NCBI RefSeq assembly: GCF_009866805.1
Contig: NZ_SIZW01000042.1
Span: 744,001 to 808,000, forward strand
DNA length: 64,000 bases
From: Schauerella aestuarii
GTDB taxonomy: Bacteria > Pseudomonadota > Gammaproteobacteria > Burkholderiales > Burkholderiaceae_B
Direction: 5' to 3'
A program made the position numbers and the translations under genes. Positions 35,055-42,996 of the stretch are shown piece by piece. Numbering within the stretch: the stretch's first letter is position 1; each line of letters begins with the position of its first letter. The notes under the pieces are model-generated. The model saw only the letters and a list, made by a program, of their open reading frames with translations. It was not told the origin of the DNA and did not search any database.

Positions 35055-35858
35055 TCAATGGAACTGGGCCGACAGCTCTTCGCTGACCCAGACACGCGCA
35101 TCGATACTGCCGACGCGCGAAAGTTGAAGTTGGTATTGATAACGATCGGGGCGATAAAGCCCTTGCAGCAACTGCACCGGCCGCTCGAGCGTGTCGAACA
35201 CGACCCGAGTGACCGACAACAAAGCGGAACCCACCGCCACGTCCAGCTCGCGCGCAACGACGGCATCGGCCAGCTTGGCCGAAATGGATTGCGTGGCGGC
35301 GCCCAGCTCCACGCCGGCCTCTTCGAGCAGCATCAACAGCGGCTTGTGCTGCAGTTCAGCGTGATCGAAAGTGGCCAGCGATGCCGGCACGTAGGTGGTA
35401 ATGAACGACAACGGGCCATCGTCGGTGCTGCGCACGCGGATGGCCTTGAGCACCTCACTGCGCGAGGCCAGTCGCAGCGCCTCGGACACTTGGGGCGTGG
35501 CGGTGACGACCGCGCTTTCGAGCACGCGCACACTGGTGCGCAAACCCATATTGACGATGTTTTCCAGCAAGCCGGTGAGATTGGCTTTCTGGTGCCGTGG
35601 CGGCGCGGGATGCGACTTGGGTGCGGGCGCTGTTGTGGCGGGATGCACGGGATGCGTGCCCCGGCCTGGCCGACGCGACACCAACCCGTCTGCGACCAGC
35701 ATCTCCATTGCTTTCCGAATGGTGATTCGCGCCACGTTGAACTGCCCGGCCAATACGTGCTCGCCCGGCACGCCCTGGTCGAACCGACCCTCCTGCAACT
35801 GTTCGCGCAGGATCAGATAGATCTGATGGTATTTCGGCAAAGGCATCGTGGCTCGCAT
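35055..35858 (-). CDS. GntR-family regulator with UTRA ligand domain
   Basis: A 267-residue GntR/HutC-type regulator. The N-terminal winged helix contains YLILREQLQEG and FNVARITIRKAMEMLVADGL, the family's recognition helix. A proline-rich linker near 75-90 leads to a UTRA domain from residue 100. It is the first gene of the long catabolic operon and ends 23 bp before the receptor start, so it is probably autoregulated and induced by the substrate or an intermediate. An ATG four codons in is an alternative start. Confidence 0.9.
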   Translation of the reverse strand: MRATMPLPKYHQIYLILREQLQEGRFDQGVPGEHVLAGQFNVARITIRKAMEMLVADGLVSRRPGRGTHPVHPATTAPAPKSHPAPPRHQKANLTGLLENIVNMGLRTSVRVLESAVVTATPQVSEALRLASRSEVLKAIRVRSTDDGPLSFITTYVPASLATFDHAELQHKPLLMLLEEAGVELGAATQSISAKLADAVVARELDVAVGSALLSVTRVVFDTLERPVQLLQGLYRPDRYQYQLQLSRVGSIDARVWVSEELSAQFH

Positions 35859-35870
35859 GGAAAGCCACGA

Positions 35871-35883
35871 TAGGAGTGTCCTA
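35871..35883. promoter_or_regulatory. Possible GntR operator (TAGGA-N3-TCCTA)
   Basis: Thirteen base pairs upstream of the GntR start lies the dyad TAGGAGTGTCCTA. About 25 bp further upstream, GGAATGGGGGTTGTTCC gives a second GGAA/TTCC dyad. Both lie in the 86-bp gap before the operon, where autoregulation is expected. Confidence 0.35.
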
Positions 35884-35944
35884 ATGTACCGTCAATAGAA
35901 CAAATAGGAATGGGGGTTGTTCCATCGGGAAAACACCTATCGGA

Positions 35945-36451
35945 TCATGGTGCCGCGATATGCCTGCCGCTTGATGAATTAGCAGTCAATCGGCGCCACT
36001 GCTGGACCAGAAACGCAGCAATGGTGATCGCCATCAACGCGTAGCCGACTGGAATCTGCCAGTATCTGGTGTATTCCCGGGTAACGCCCACGAATAACCC
36101 TGCGGAAGCCACAAAGAACAAGACCGCGATGGCGACCAGGACGACGCGGGGCACCCCAAGGACGACCCGATGCCAGGTCACGCGGCCAAAGCGCTTCGAT
36201 AGCAGTTGTTCGGACAGTGTCAATGCGCCGAGAAGCAGCGCGATGACGACGAGCAGCAGTGGGGTCGCGAACAAAGCAAATGCAGGCTCGGCTTCGGCGC
36301 CATCTTCTCCCGGCGGCGCCCACAAGGGCCACCAGATATCGAACATCAACTCCTTGCAGCCCCAGATCACCGCTATCGGTAGTATGGGAAAGATTGCCGC
36401 ACTCGCAATCGTATTTCCTATCCTTCGAATCAAAGAGTTCTCGACTGTCAC
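35945..36451 (-). CDS. Small integral membrane protein, unknown
   Basis: A 168-residue protein with four predicted helices (near 16-32, 60-78, 99-122 and 135-150). It starts with GTG, preceded by an AGGG. No family is recognised. The W-W-P-L-W-A-P-P segment after the first helix is its most distinctive feature. It is in a minus-strand run between the GntR gene and the DOPA-dioxygenase-like gene. Confidence 0.6.
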   Translation of the reverse strand: MTVENSLIRRIGNTIASAAIFPILPIAVIWGCKELMFDIWWPLWAPPGEDGAEAEPAFALFATPLLLVVIALLLGALTLSEQLLSKRFGRVTWHRVVLGVPRVVLVAIAVLFFVASAGLFVGVTREYTRYWQIPVGYALMAITIAAFLVQQWRRLTANSSSGRHIAAP

Positions 36452-36522
36452 GCCCTGAGCCCATCAGATTATTAAAGGCTGAATGTAAACAGCCGATGGG
36501 CATAAATCAATCCGTCTACGGT

Positions 36523-36876
36523 TCAGTTATCGAAAATGCCCAGATTAAGCGTGTAACTGCGCCCGATCCAAACGGCGCGATCCCGATGATCCCGTAGCGC
36601 ATCGCCCGTATTGGGGTGCATGAACACATCGAGCCCAGCGCGATTGAGCGTCAGCCACGTCAACACAGCGGCAAGACGATCGGGCGTAAAAGCGATCTGA
36701 TAACTCCATTGCGGATGCGGTCCCACCGGGCGTTCATGAAAACGCCCCATCTCGATCATGCTGCCCAGAGCGGTCATGATTCGATCGCGCAATGCAAATG
36801 CGGTATCGCGCGTGGCAGCATCGAAATAAACGTGCGCATGCCAGCTGGTGACTTGTAAAGAATCGGAATGGGTCAT
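36523..36876 (-). CDS. DOPA 4,5-dioxygenase-family protein
   Basis: A 117-residue small protein with the DOPA-dioxygenase family histidine patterns WHAHVYFDAATRD near 12, GPHPQWSYQIAF near 52 and LDVFMHPNTGD near 82. Eukaryotic relatives open the ring of DOPA; bacterial members are mostly uncharacterised. The gene is a single unit with no catabolic neighbours. Confidence 0.85.
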   Translation of the reverse strand: MTHSDSLQVTSWHAHVYFDAATRDTAFALRDRIMTALGSMIEMGRFHERPVGPHPQWSYQIAFTPDRLAAVLTWLTLNRAGLDVFMHPNTGDALRDHRDRAVWIGRSYTLNLGIFDN

Positions 36877-36962
36877 CTCAAATCCGTGGTGTTTACACGC
36901 TTTCCATCATGTGGCGTGTGGAATCAGCCGCCTTGACGACTTCGGTCAAGGGGCATGTGGCG

Positions 36963-37325
36963 TCAGCCGCCCGCGCGCTTGGCCCGATGCCCCTGCGCGT
37001 TGAGCAGCGCAACGAGCTTGTCGCAATGATCGCCTTGCACCTCGATTACGCCATCTTTCACCGTGCCGCCGGATCCGCATGCCGTTCGCAGCTGCTTTCC
37101 CAGCGCGGCGAGTGCAATCGGATCCAATGCGACGCCGCGAACGAGCGTGACGCTCTTTCCGCCTCGCCCTTTGGATTCACGCGAAACGCGCACCGCGCCG
37201 GTGCCAGTTGGCGCCAACTGGGCCTGCGCTTTGCACGTGCATTGAGCCACCGGCTTGCGGCAGTCGGGACACATACGTCCCGTTTCGGTGGAATAAACCA
37301 GACCGCCTTTTAAACTGCTTTTCAT
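36963..37325 (-). CDS. yciH: Translation initiation factor Sui1 family (YciH-like)
   Basis: A 120-residue eIF1/Sui1-like protein. An N-terminal C-P-D-C-x5-C-x-C cluster (CPDCRKPVAQCTC) precedes the Sui1 domain, whose hallmark RESKGRGGKSVTLVRG is near 50 and GGTVKDGVIEVQGDH near 86. YciH is thought to influence start-site fidelity. Length is normal. Confidence 0.92.
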   Translation of the reverse strand: MKSSLKGGLVYSTETGRMCPDCRKPVAQCTCKAQAQLAPTGTGAVRVSRESKGRGGKSVTLVRGVALDPIALAALGKQLRTACGSGGTVKDGVIEVQGDHCDKLVALLNAQGHRAKRAGG

Positions 37326-37369
37326 GAGTAGAAATAATGTCGGGATAATGATTGGAGACGTTCGCCACT

Positions 37370-37475
37370 GGCTCGGGTCGGCTCAGCACGGATCGGGTCG
37401 GCACGGGTGGGCACGGGTCGGCACGGGTCGGGTCGGCACGGCTCGGCACGGCTCGGCACCACGGCACGGCACGGC
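37370..37475. repeat. GC-rich tandem repeat tract (about 10-bp unit, GCACGGGTCG-like)
   Basis: About 106 bp consist of degenerate copies of GCACGGGTCG, GGCTCGGCAC and related units. The tract fills the gap between yciH and tpm on the minus strand, just upstream of yciH. It could form structured RNA or be slippage-prone. No coding meaning is credible, and spacing is unlike CRISPR. Confidence 0.85.
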
Positions 37476-37482
37476 TAACGAT

Positions 37483-38142
37483 TCAAATGCCGGCGGCCAG
37501 CTTGTACACCAGGGTATCGAGCTGCTTGAGCCCACGTTCGGCAAACTTCGGCTCCTTATCCAGGATATCGCGACGGCTCAATAACGTGGCAGTCGAATGG
37601 CCGACGAACAAGCGTTGCACCTCATCGTCGCCCACCGAAAACGGCGGACCCGGCATTTGCGTTTGCGGATAATCGAGTGTGAGCAACAGCCCACGATAAT
37701 CGCGCGCCAGCTTGCCGTACACATGCGCGGCATATCGGGCACGCATCTCCTCAGGCAAGGCCACCAGTGCCGCGCGATCGTAGGCACCCAGGCATCCGCC
37801 CAGCACTGCGTCGTCCAGCGCAAAGATATCACCGCAGATGATCTCGATATTGCCGGCGCGGTAATGACTCCCCACAGCGGACTGCGAGATCACAGGATCG
37901 AGCGCGTTTTCCGAGAAAAACTGCTGAACGGCGACTTCGGCCAGCTCGACGCCCAGCACCTGATGACCTTGCTCGGCCAACCAGACCATATCCAAGGATT
38001 TGCCGCAGAGCGGCACCAGGACTTTGCTGCCCGCGGGCAAGGCCAGCGTGGGCCAGTACTTTTGCAGGAGCGGCGTCACGCGCTGCTGATGAAAATGCGT
38101 CGCGCCCTCTTCCCAACGCGCCAACCAAAAATCTGCGTCCAT
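37483..38142 (-). CDS. tpm: Thiopurine S-methyltransferase
   Basis: A 219-residue SAM-dependent methyltransferase of the TPMT family. It starts with the family's [18 protein letters not shown] and has SAM-binding [20 protein letters not shown] near 43, then [12 protein letters not shown] near 120. Bacterial Tpm methylates thiopurines and selenium or tellurium oxyanions. Family length matches. Confidence 0.95.
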   Translation of the reverse strand: MDADFWLARWEEGATHFHQQRVTPLLQKYWPTLALPAGSKVLVPLCGKSLDMVWLAEQGHQVLGVELAEVAVQQFFSENALDPVISQSAVGSHYRAGNIEIICGDIFALDDAVLGGCLGAYDRAALVALPEEMRARYAAHVYGKLARDYRGLLLTLDYPQTQMPGPPFSVGDDEVQRLFVGHSTATLLSRRDILDKEPKFAERGLKQLDTLVYKLAAGI

Positions 38143-38188
38143 GTTAGTTCCTTAAACGGGGGTGCACACCAAGCGCCACCTGCGACGC

Positions 38189-38404
38189 TCAATAGTGCGG
38201 GGGCATATCGTCGCGCAAGCTGCGGAACGTGCTGCCGCCCTCTGGGATCTGATCGCGCAAGGTCGATAACTCGCGGCCGAGGTGTTCGATCTGCTGTTGT
38301 TGACGGAATATGGTCTGGTTAAGCTGCTCCAGCAGATCGTCGGCGTAGCTTGCCTTGATCTCCAGCTCCATCAGCCGCTGTTCGATGTCTTTTTGGGTGT
38401 CCAT
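38189..38404 (-). CDS. slyX: SlyX family protein
   Basis: A 71-residue coiled-coil protein. The heptad-rich region EQRLMELEIKASYADDLLEQ continues into LNQTIFRQQQQIEHL, and the tail DDMPPHY matches the family ending. The function is unknown. It is 46 bp upstream of tpm on the same strand and divergent from the VOC gene. Confidence 0.93.
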   Translation of the reverse strand: MDTQKDIEQRLMELEIKASYADDLLEQLNQTIFRQQQQIEHLGRELSTLRDQIPEGGSTFRSLRDDMPPHY

Positions 38405-38542
38405 GGGCGTATTAGACCCGAAATCAAAAATTTTCCAGCGCGGCTGTCGATTTTCGTCTCACCCATTCGTCGTCGTGATGAAGGACGCCAATCCACGCGT
38501 TCTACGCTCGTTCACCTACCTGCGCTCTTGGAGACCTGTCAC

Positions 38543-39025
38543 ATGAACACCTCGACTTCGCCAGACAACGTTACCTATTCCCCACCCACGCTCACGCCGC
38601 ACCTCGTGTGCGCGGACGCGGTGAGTGCCATCGACTTCTACAAGCGCGCGCTTGGCGCCACTGAACTGATGCGGTTGATGATGCCGGATGGCAAGACACT
38701 CATGCATGCCTCATTGAAAGTGGGCGATTCGATGCTGATGCTGATGGAAGAGAATCCCCAATGGGAAATGCTGGGGCCGATCGCGCTGAAGGGTTCGCCG
38801 GTGGTCATTCATATGGCCGTGCCCGATGTGGATGCAGCCGTCAAGACAGCGACGGACGCGGGCGCGACCGTCACGATGCCGCCCACGGACATGTTCTGGG
38901 GTGAGCGATACGGTCAGATCAAGGATCCCTTCGGCCATACGTGGTCGATGGGGACGGTCATTCGCAAGATGACGATGGCAGAAATCCAGGAGGCCGCCCG
39001 GAACGCGCCCCCCTGCGGCGGTTGA
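38543..39025 (+). CDS. VOC-superfamily protein (PhnB/glyoxalase-like)
   Basis: A 160-residue vicinal-oxygen-chelate protein with two beta-alpha-beta modules: LTPHLVCADAVSAIDFYKRA near 17 and GSPVVIHMAVPDVDAA near 87. It ends with the conserved G-Q-I-K-D-P-F-G-H-T-W segment of PhnB-like members. No enzymatic role can be assigned. The ATG follows GGAG about 10 nt upstream. Confidence 0.88.
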   Translation: MNTSTSPDNVTYSPPTLTPHLVCADAVSAIDFYKRALGATELMRLMMPDGKTLMHASLKVGDSMLMLMEENPQWEMLGPIALKGSPVVIHMAVPDVDAAVKTATDAGATVTMPPTDMFWGERYGQIKDPFGHTWSMGTVIRKMTMAEIQEAARNAPPCGG

Positions 39026-39034
39026 TACGGACAA

Positions 39035-39086
39035 CTGATACGGGCCGCTTATCAGGACGGCAACGATAAGCGGCTGATACGGGCCG
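39035..39086. repeat. Direct and inverted repeats after the VOC gene
   Basis: CTGATACGGGCCG occurs at 39035-39047 and 39074-39086. Between and overlapping them, CCGCTTATC (39045-39053) and GATAAGCGG (39065-39073) form a 9-bp stem with an 11-nt loop. The hairpin lies between the convergent VOC and GST genes and may act as a weak terminator, but no T tract follows. Confidence 0.55.
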
Positions 39087-39168
39087 TCGATGCGGGCAGC
39101 CCGTACCTGCAGCGTATTCGAACAGCGATGCCGCCCCTCGGTCGAACCGATGGTGGCTGCACGCTGCG

Positions 39169-39867
39169 TCAAGCCGGGATCGTCAATCCTTTCACTACAG
39201 CCGGACGGGCGACGAAGGCTTCCAGCACGCGGGCGATGTTCTTGAAGTCGTCAAAGCCGACCAATTCGCCCGCGCCGTAAAAGCCGTTCAGATTGCGCAC
39301 CCAAGGCCAGATGGCGATATCGGCGATCGTGTATTCATCGCCCATGATCCAGTTGCGGCCTTCCAGGCGCTTATCCAGCACGGCCAGCAACCGCTTGGAT
39401 TCGGCCACGTAGCGATCGCGCGGGCGCTTATCGTCATAATCCTTGCCGGCAAACTTATGGAAGAAGCCGAGCTGCCCAAACATCGGGCCCACGCCGCCGA
39501 TCTGGAACATGATCCATTGCAGCGTTTCGTATCGCCCGGCGGCATCCTGCGGAATCAACTTGCCGGTTTTCTCAGCCAGGTACATCAAAATTGCACCCGA
39601 TTCGAATAAGCCCAGCGGCTTGCCGCCCGGACCATCGGGATCCAGCATCGCGGGAATCTTGTTATTGGGATTGAGCGACAGAAACTCAGGCGTCATCTGA
39701 TCTTGCGTATCGAAATTCACCCGATGCGGCTCATACGGCAACCCCAGTTCTTCGAGCGCGATCGATACCTTCACACCATTTGGGGTGGGTAAGGAATAGA
39801 GCTGAATACGATCGGGATGCTGGGCGGGCCATTTTTTAGTGATGGGAAAGCCGGATAGGTCGGTCAT
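39169..39867 (-). CDS. Glutathione S-transferase, YfcG/YghU (nu-class-like)
   Basis: A 232-residue GST. It has a thioredoxin-fold N-domain with YSLPTPNGVKVSIALEELGL near 24, the cis-Pro region NNKIPAMLDPDG near 68, and the glutathione-binding FESGAILMYLAEK near 86. The C-domain contains WIMGDEYTIADIAIWPWV. The TPNG motif is typical of the YfcG/YghU group, which reduces disulfides and hydroperoxides. ATG 39867 is the family start; the open frame upstream is chance. Confidence 0.92.
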   Translation of the reverse strand: MTDLSGFPITKKWPAQHPDRIQLYSLPTPNGVKVSIALEELGLPYEPHRVNFDTQDQMTPEFLSLNPNNKIPAMLDPDGPGGKPLGLFESGAILMYLAEKTGKLIPQDAAGRYETLQWIMFQIGGVGPMFGQLGFFHKFAGKDYDDKRPRDRYVAESKRLLAVLDKRLEGRNWIMGDEYTIADIAIWPWVRNLNGFYGAGELVGFDDFKNIARVLEAFVARPAVVKGLTIPA

Positions 39868-39910
39868 GCTGATTCCTTGGTGAAGTTGCCGTCGCGTTAC
39901 CGAAGTTGCG

Positions 39911-39965
39911 TGATGGCAGTTGATTGATCGAGGCTGATTGATGGCAGTGAATGAGTCGAGGCTGA
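39911..39965. repeat. Degenerate 27-bp direct repeat
   Basis: TGATGGCAGTTGATTGATCG followed by AGGCTGA (39911-39937) is repeated with a few changes at 39939-39965, and a shorter third copy follows near 39980. The tract lies upstream of the GST gene on the minus strand, in the gap before the DUF445 gene. Confidence 0.6.
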
Positions 39966-40051
39966 GCGACGAATGCGGATTGATCGAAGTTGAATGTCTG
40001 AGTTTGCAAAGCGCACGATGGCAATGCATTGCGCGCAGCCCTGCCGGCGCC

Positions 40052-41356
40052 CTACACCGCTGCCGCCAACAAAACCGCCGCATGCAGGATCACGCCGATC
40101 AAGCCCCCCACAAGGGTGCCGTTGAATCGGATGTATTGCAGATCCCGGCCCACGCTGAGTTCGAGCTCGTCCACCAATTGGCGCTCGTCCCAGTTCTTGA
40201 CCGTTTTGGCGATGTGGTCGGTCACACCATCGCGCAGGCTGTCGGTCATGCTGCGCGCGCTGGTCAGCAGATGATCGTTGAGCGCATCGCGCAGTGCGGG
40301 GTCGCTGGCGATCCGCTCGCCCATTGCCAAACACGCGCTTTCGAGATGCTTGGCCAGGATGGAATTTTCGGCCGCCAGATCGCGACGCAACGCCGCGTGG
40401 ATGTCGTCCCACAGCCCTTGAACGAACTCCTGTACCTTCGGATGCGCGATCACGCGTTGCTTGAGTGTTTCGACCTGCTCGGCAACCTCGGGATCGGACC
40501 GCAGGCGTTCGATATAGTCGATCGCCCACTGTTCGTAATCGCGGCGCACGGGATGATCGGGTTGCGAAAGCACCTCTTGCAGCTCATCCAGCAGCGCCCG
40601 GGCAAGCTTGTCGGCCATGCTGTCGGCGATGTCATCGACCGACGACACCAGGTTCAACGTGGTCACGATGCGAGGCCATTCTTTCTTGGCAAATTTCACC
40701 ATCAGCCCCGACGCGCGCGCCTTGACGTCCTCTTGCGCAAGATAGCCCCCGAGCCGCTCAAGCGCGGCGTCGAGCAATTTCTGATGGCGGCCGTCACGCG
40801 TGAGCAGCGTGAACACCTCGCCGGCGGTTTGCGCGGCGTTCCACTTTTTCAGATTGGTGATGGCAAATTCCTGGATCACCCGCCGCACCGCATGCTCGTC
40901 GAGCAGATCGAGCGACTGTAGCGCCACTTTACGCATCCCCTGCACCAGTTGGCGGGTTTGCGCCGGCTGCACGAGCCAATCGCCCAGCCGCTTGGCCGGG
41001 TCGAGCGACTTCAGTTTCGCCAGCAGGGTTTCCGGCTCGAGAAAATGATCGCGCACGAAAATCGCCAGGTTGTCGGCGATCCGGGCTTTGTTGTTGGGAA
41101 TGATGGCCGTGTGGGGAATCGGCAGATGCAGGGGATGGCGAAAGAGCGCCACCACGGCAAACCAGTCGGCCAGTGCGCCCACGGTGGCCGCTTCACAGAA
41201 CGCCCTCACCCAGGCCCAGACGCCTTGCGCGCCCATGGCGTGGCTGAGCACAAAGCCGGCAATCATTGCGATGAGCAATGCCAGCGCGCCGCGCTTCATG
41301 TGTTTGAGCTGCGCGGCACGCGGGTCGGCGGCGCTGGGGTCGGCAGGTCGTACCAT
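40052..41356 (-). CDS. DUF445 membrane-anchored protein (YjiN-like)
   Basis: A 434-residue protein with an N-terminal membrane region (ALALLIAMIAGFVLSHAMG) followed by the DUF445 hallmark GALADWFAVVALFRHPL and IPHTAIIPNNKARIADNL. A long helical middle region leads to a C-terminal helix, GTLVGGLIGVILHAAVLLAA, in the typical hairpin-anchored layout. The function of the family is unknown. ATG 41356 was chosen; an upstream extension has no support. Confidence 0.9.
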   Translation of the reverse strand: MVRPADPSAADPRAAQLKHMKRGALALLIAMIAGFVLSHAMGAQGVWAWVRAFCEAATVGALADWFAVVALFRHPLHLPIPHTAIIPNNKARIADNLAIFVRDHFLEPETLLAKLKSLDPAKRLGDWLVQPAQTRQLVQGMRKVALQSLDLLDEHAVRRVIQEFAITNLKKWNAAQTAGEVFTLLTRDGRHQKLLDAALERLGGYLAQEDVKARASGLMVKFAKKEWPRIVTTLNLVSSVDDIADSMADKLARALLDELQEVLSQPDHPVRRDYEQWAIDYIERLRSDPEVAEQVETLKQRVIAHPKVQEFVQGLWDDIHAALRRDLAAENSILAKHLESACLAMGERIASDPALRDALNDHLLTSARSMTDSLRDGVTDHIAKTVKNWDERQLVDELELSVGRDLQYIRFNGTLVGGLIGVILHAAVLLAAAV

Positions 41357-41497
41357 CGTCAGCCTTGTATTCCGAAGCTGCCATGATACGACTGCCGGGC
41401 GCAATGTCTGCAACGGCGCGTATCCAGTCTGCTCAACGCGCGTTACACAGCATCGGATCCGTGCAAGGCAAGGCCCGGCCCGCCTCGCACGTCCTGC

Positions 41498-42898
41498 TTA
41501 CTTTTTCGGGGTGACGCGCGAAATGCGATCGCCTTGGGCATCGTCGGCGCCCTTGGATTTGTTGATCACGAACACATCGCCCTTGTTGTCGGACACCACA
41601 TGGTTGGGGAACGTGCCGCCATCCAGGTTACCGACGATCTTGCCGTTGGCGTCAACCGCCGTCACCGTGCCGGCGCCGCGGCTCACGACGTAGGCCAGGC
41701 CGCTCTTGGGTTCGAATGCCACGTTGAGCGCACCAGCGCCTACGGCGACCGTGTGCAGCGGCTTGCCCGAATCCAGATCGATGATGACGAGATTGTCCGA
41801 GCCCTGGGCAACCACGTACAAGCGCTTGCCCTTGCCATCCACAGCGATGCCCGATCCGCTCTTGATGCCGGGTACACGAATCACGCGCTCGACCTTGTCG
41901 GTCTTGGTATCGATCACGGCCGCTTCGCGCGTGGCGCCGCTGACGGTGTAGAGCTTGTGATTGGCGTCATCCAACGCGATGCTCATCGTGCTGAAGCTTT
42001 TGTCTTCATCCGACTCGATGGCGATGTTGGTCTTGTGGGCGAGTTTTTTGGTGTCGAAGACGACGATCCAGTTCTTGCCCGGGGTGGAGACGTACGCCTT
42101 GTTGAGCTTCTCGTCGACCACGACATCGCGTGCATGCGGCGCCAGGCCGGCCGGGAATTGCTTGACCAGTTTCAGATCCGATTGCTTGTAGACGGCAACG
42201 GTATTGTCACGCGTGTTGGTCACCCACACATTGTTGTGCGTGTCGTCAGTGGCCACGCCGTACATGGCATAGGTGTGGCCGTCGTCACGCGTGGTGACCT
42301 TGGCGGCGGACACTTTCGCGTCGGTGGCAAGCGTCTTGGCGTTGAGCTTGAGCAGTTGCGATTCTTTGACGGGCGGCCGGCCCACCGCCGAGGTCACGAA
42401 CAAACGATCGCTCTTGGGGCTGTAGGCGCTTTGATAAAGGCCCTGCACCAGTTTCTCGCTCGTGACCGTGAACGCGTCCTGGCCCGACAGCGGCAGCTTG
42501 CTCGACACCTTCAGATCGAACAATGCGGCAGCGGTGGGATTGGCGGCGCTGGCAACGACGGGGTGCAAACCGGGCGTGGCATCGGCGGGAATCGCAACGG
42601 TGGCTTCGAAACCGCCCTTCTCGTTCACGGTGTAGGTTTCACCGTTGTTGAGCGCTTGACCGGCGCGATACAGCGTGACCTTCTGGCCCGGCGTGAACGC
42701 GCGGCCCATCAGCTTGGCTTCGCTACCCGGCAGTGCGCCGGACGACCATACGCTGCCCTTGAAGTCGGTATCGGTTTGTTCGAACGTCGGCGCGGCATAG
42801 GCGGCAGCGATCGACAGCGTCAGCGTCGCCAGGGCAAGGCCGGCCTGAGCCAGAACGCGGCGGCCGCTGCGGGGCGCGATCGAAAGGGTCGAATGCAT
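41498..42898 (-). CDS. YncE-family exported beta-propeller protein (copy 1)
   Basis: A 466-residue periplasmic protein with a signal peptide cleaved near A-A-Y-A-APT. The first 130 residues form an Ig-like region (FTPGQKVTLYRAGQALNNGE). After that come seven-bladed propeller repeats of the YVTN/YncE type, such as NNVWVTNTRDNTVAVYKQSD and GLAYVVSRGAGTVTAVDANG. YncE in E. coli is an iron-regulated periplasmic protein of unclear function. It lies 98 bp downstream of entS on the same strand and may be in the siderophore transcript. A second YncE-like protein closes the other end of the island. Confidence 0.88.
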   Translation of the reverse strand: MHSTLSIAPRSGRRVLAQAGLALATLTLSIAAAYAAPTFEQTDTDFKGSVWSSGALPGSEAKLMGRAFTPGQKVTLYRAGQALNNGETYTVNEKGGFEATVAIPADATPGLHPVVASAANPTAAALFDLKVSSKLPLSGQDAFTVTSEKLVQGLYQSAYSPKSDRLFVTSAVGRPPVKESQLLKLNAKTLATDAKVSAAKVTTRDDGHTYAMYGVATDDTHNNVWVTNTRDNTVAVYKQSDLKLVKQFPAGLAPHARDVVVDEKLNKAYVSTPGKNWIVVFDTKKLAHKTNIAIESDEDKSFSTMSIALDDANHKLYTVSGATREAAVIDTKTDKVERVIRVPGIKSGSGIAVDGKGKRLYVVAQGSDNLVIIDLDSGKPLHTVAVGAGALNVAFEPKSGLAYVVSRGAGTVTAVDANGKIVGNLDGGTFPNHVVSDNKGDVFVINKSKGADDAQGDRISRVTPKK

Positions 42899-42996
42899 GA
42901 TGTTCCTCTTTGACGTGAAAATGGATAACCGCTGGCGCAGCCTTTAGGCTGCGAACGGTCTACAGGAGCGCACAAGCGCTGGCGTTGAAGCAGGAC

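Noticed and set aside
32968-35127. A 719-codon open frame on the plus strand
   Set aside because: Antisense to livH and the receptor gene; its composition (Gln, His, Arg rich) is that of a complementary-strand artefact.
37370-37475. Possible CRISPR array
   Set aside because: The repeat unit is about 10 bp with no unique spacers, so it is a simple tandem repeat.
42936-42953. Terminator between entS and YncE copy 1
   Set aside because: CGCAGCC-TTTA-GGCTGCG is a perfect 7-bp stem, but no T tract follows on the minus strand, so termination is not supported.
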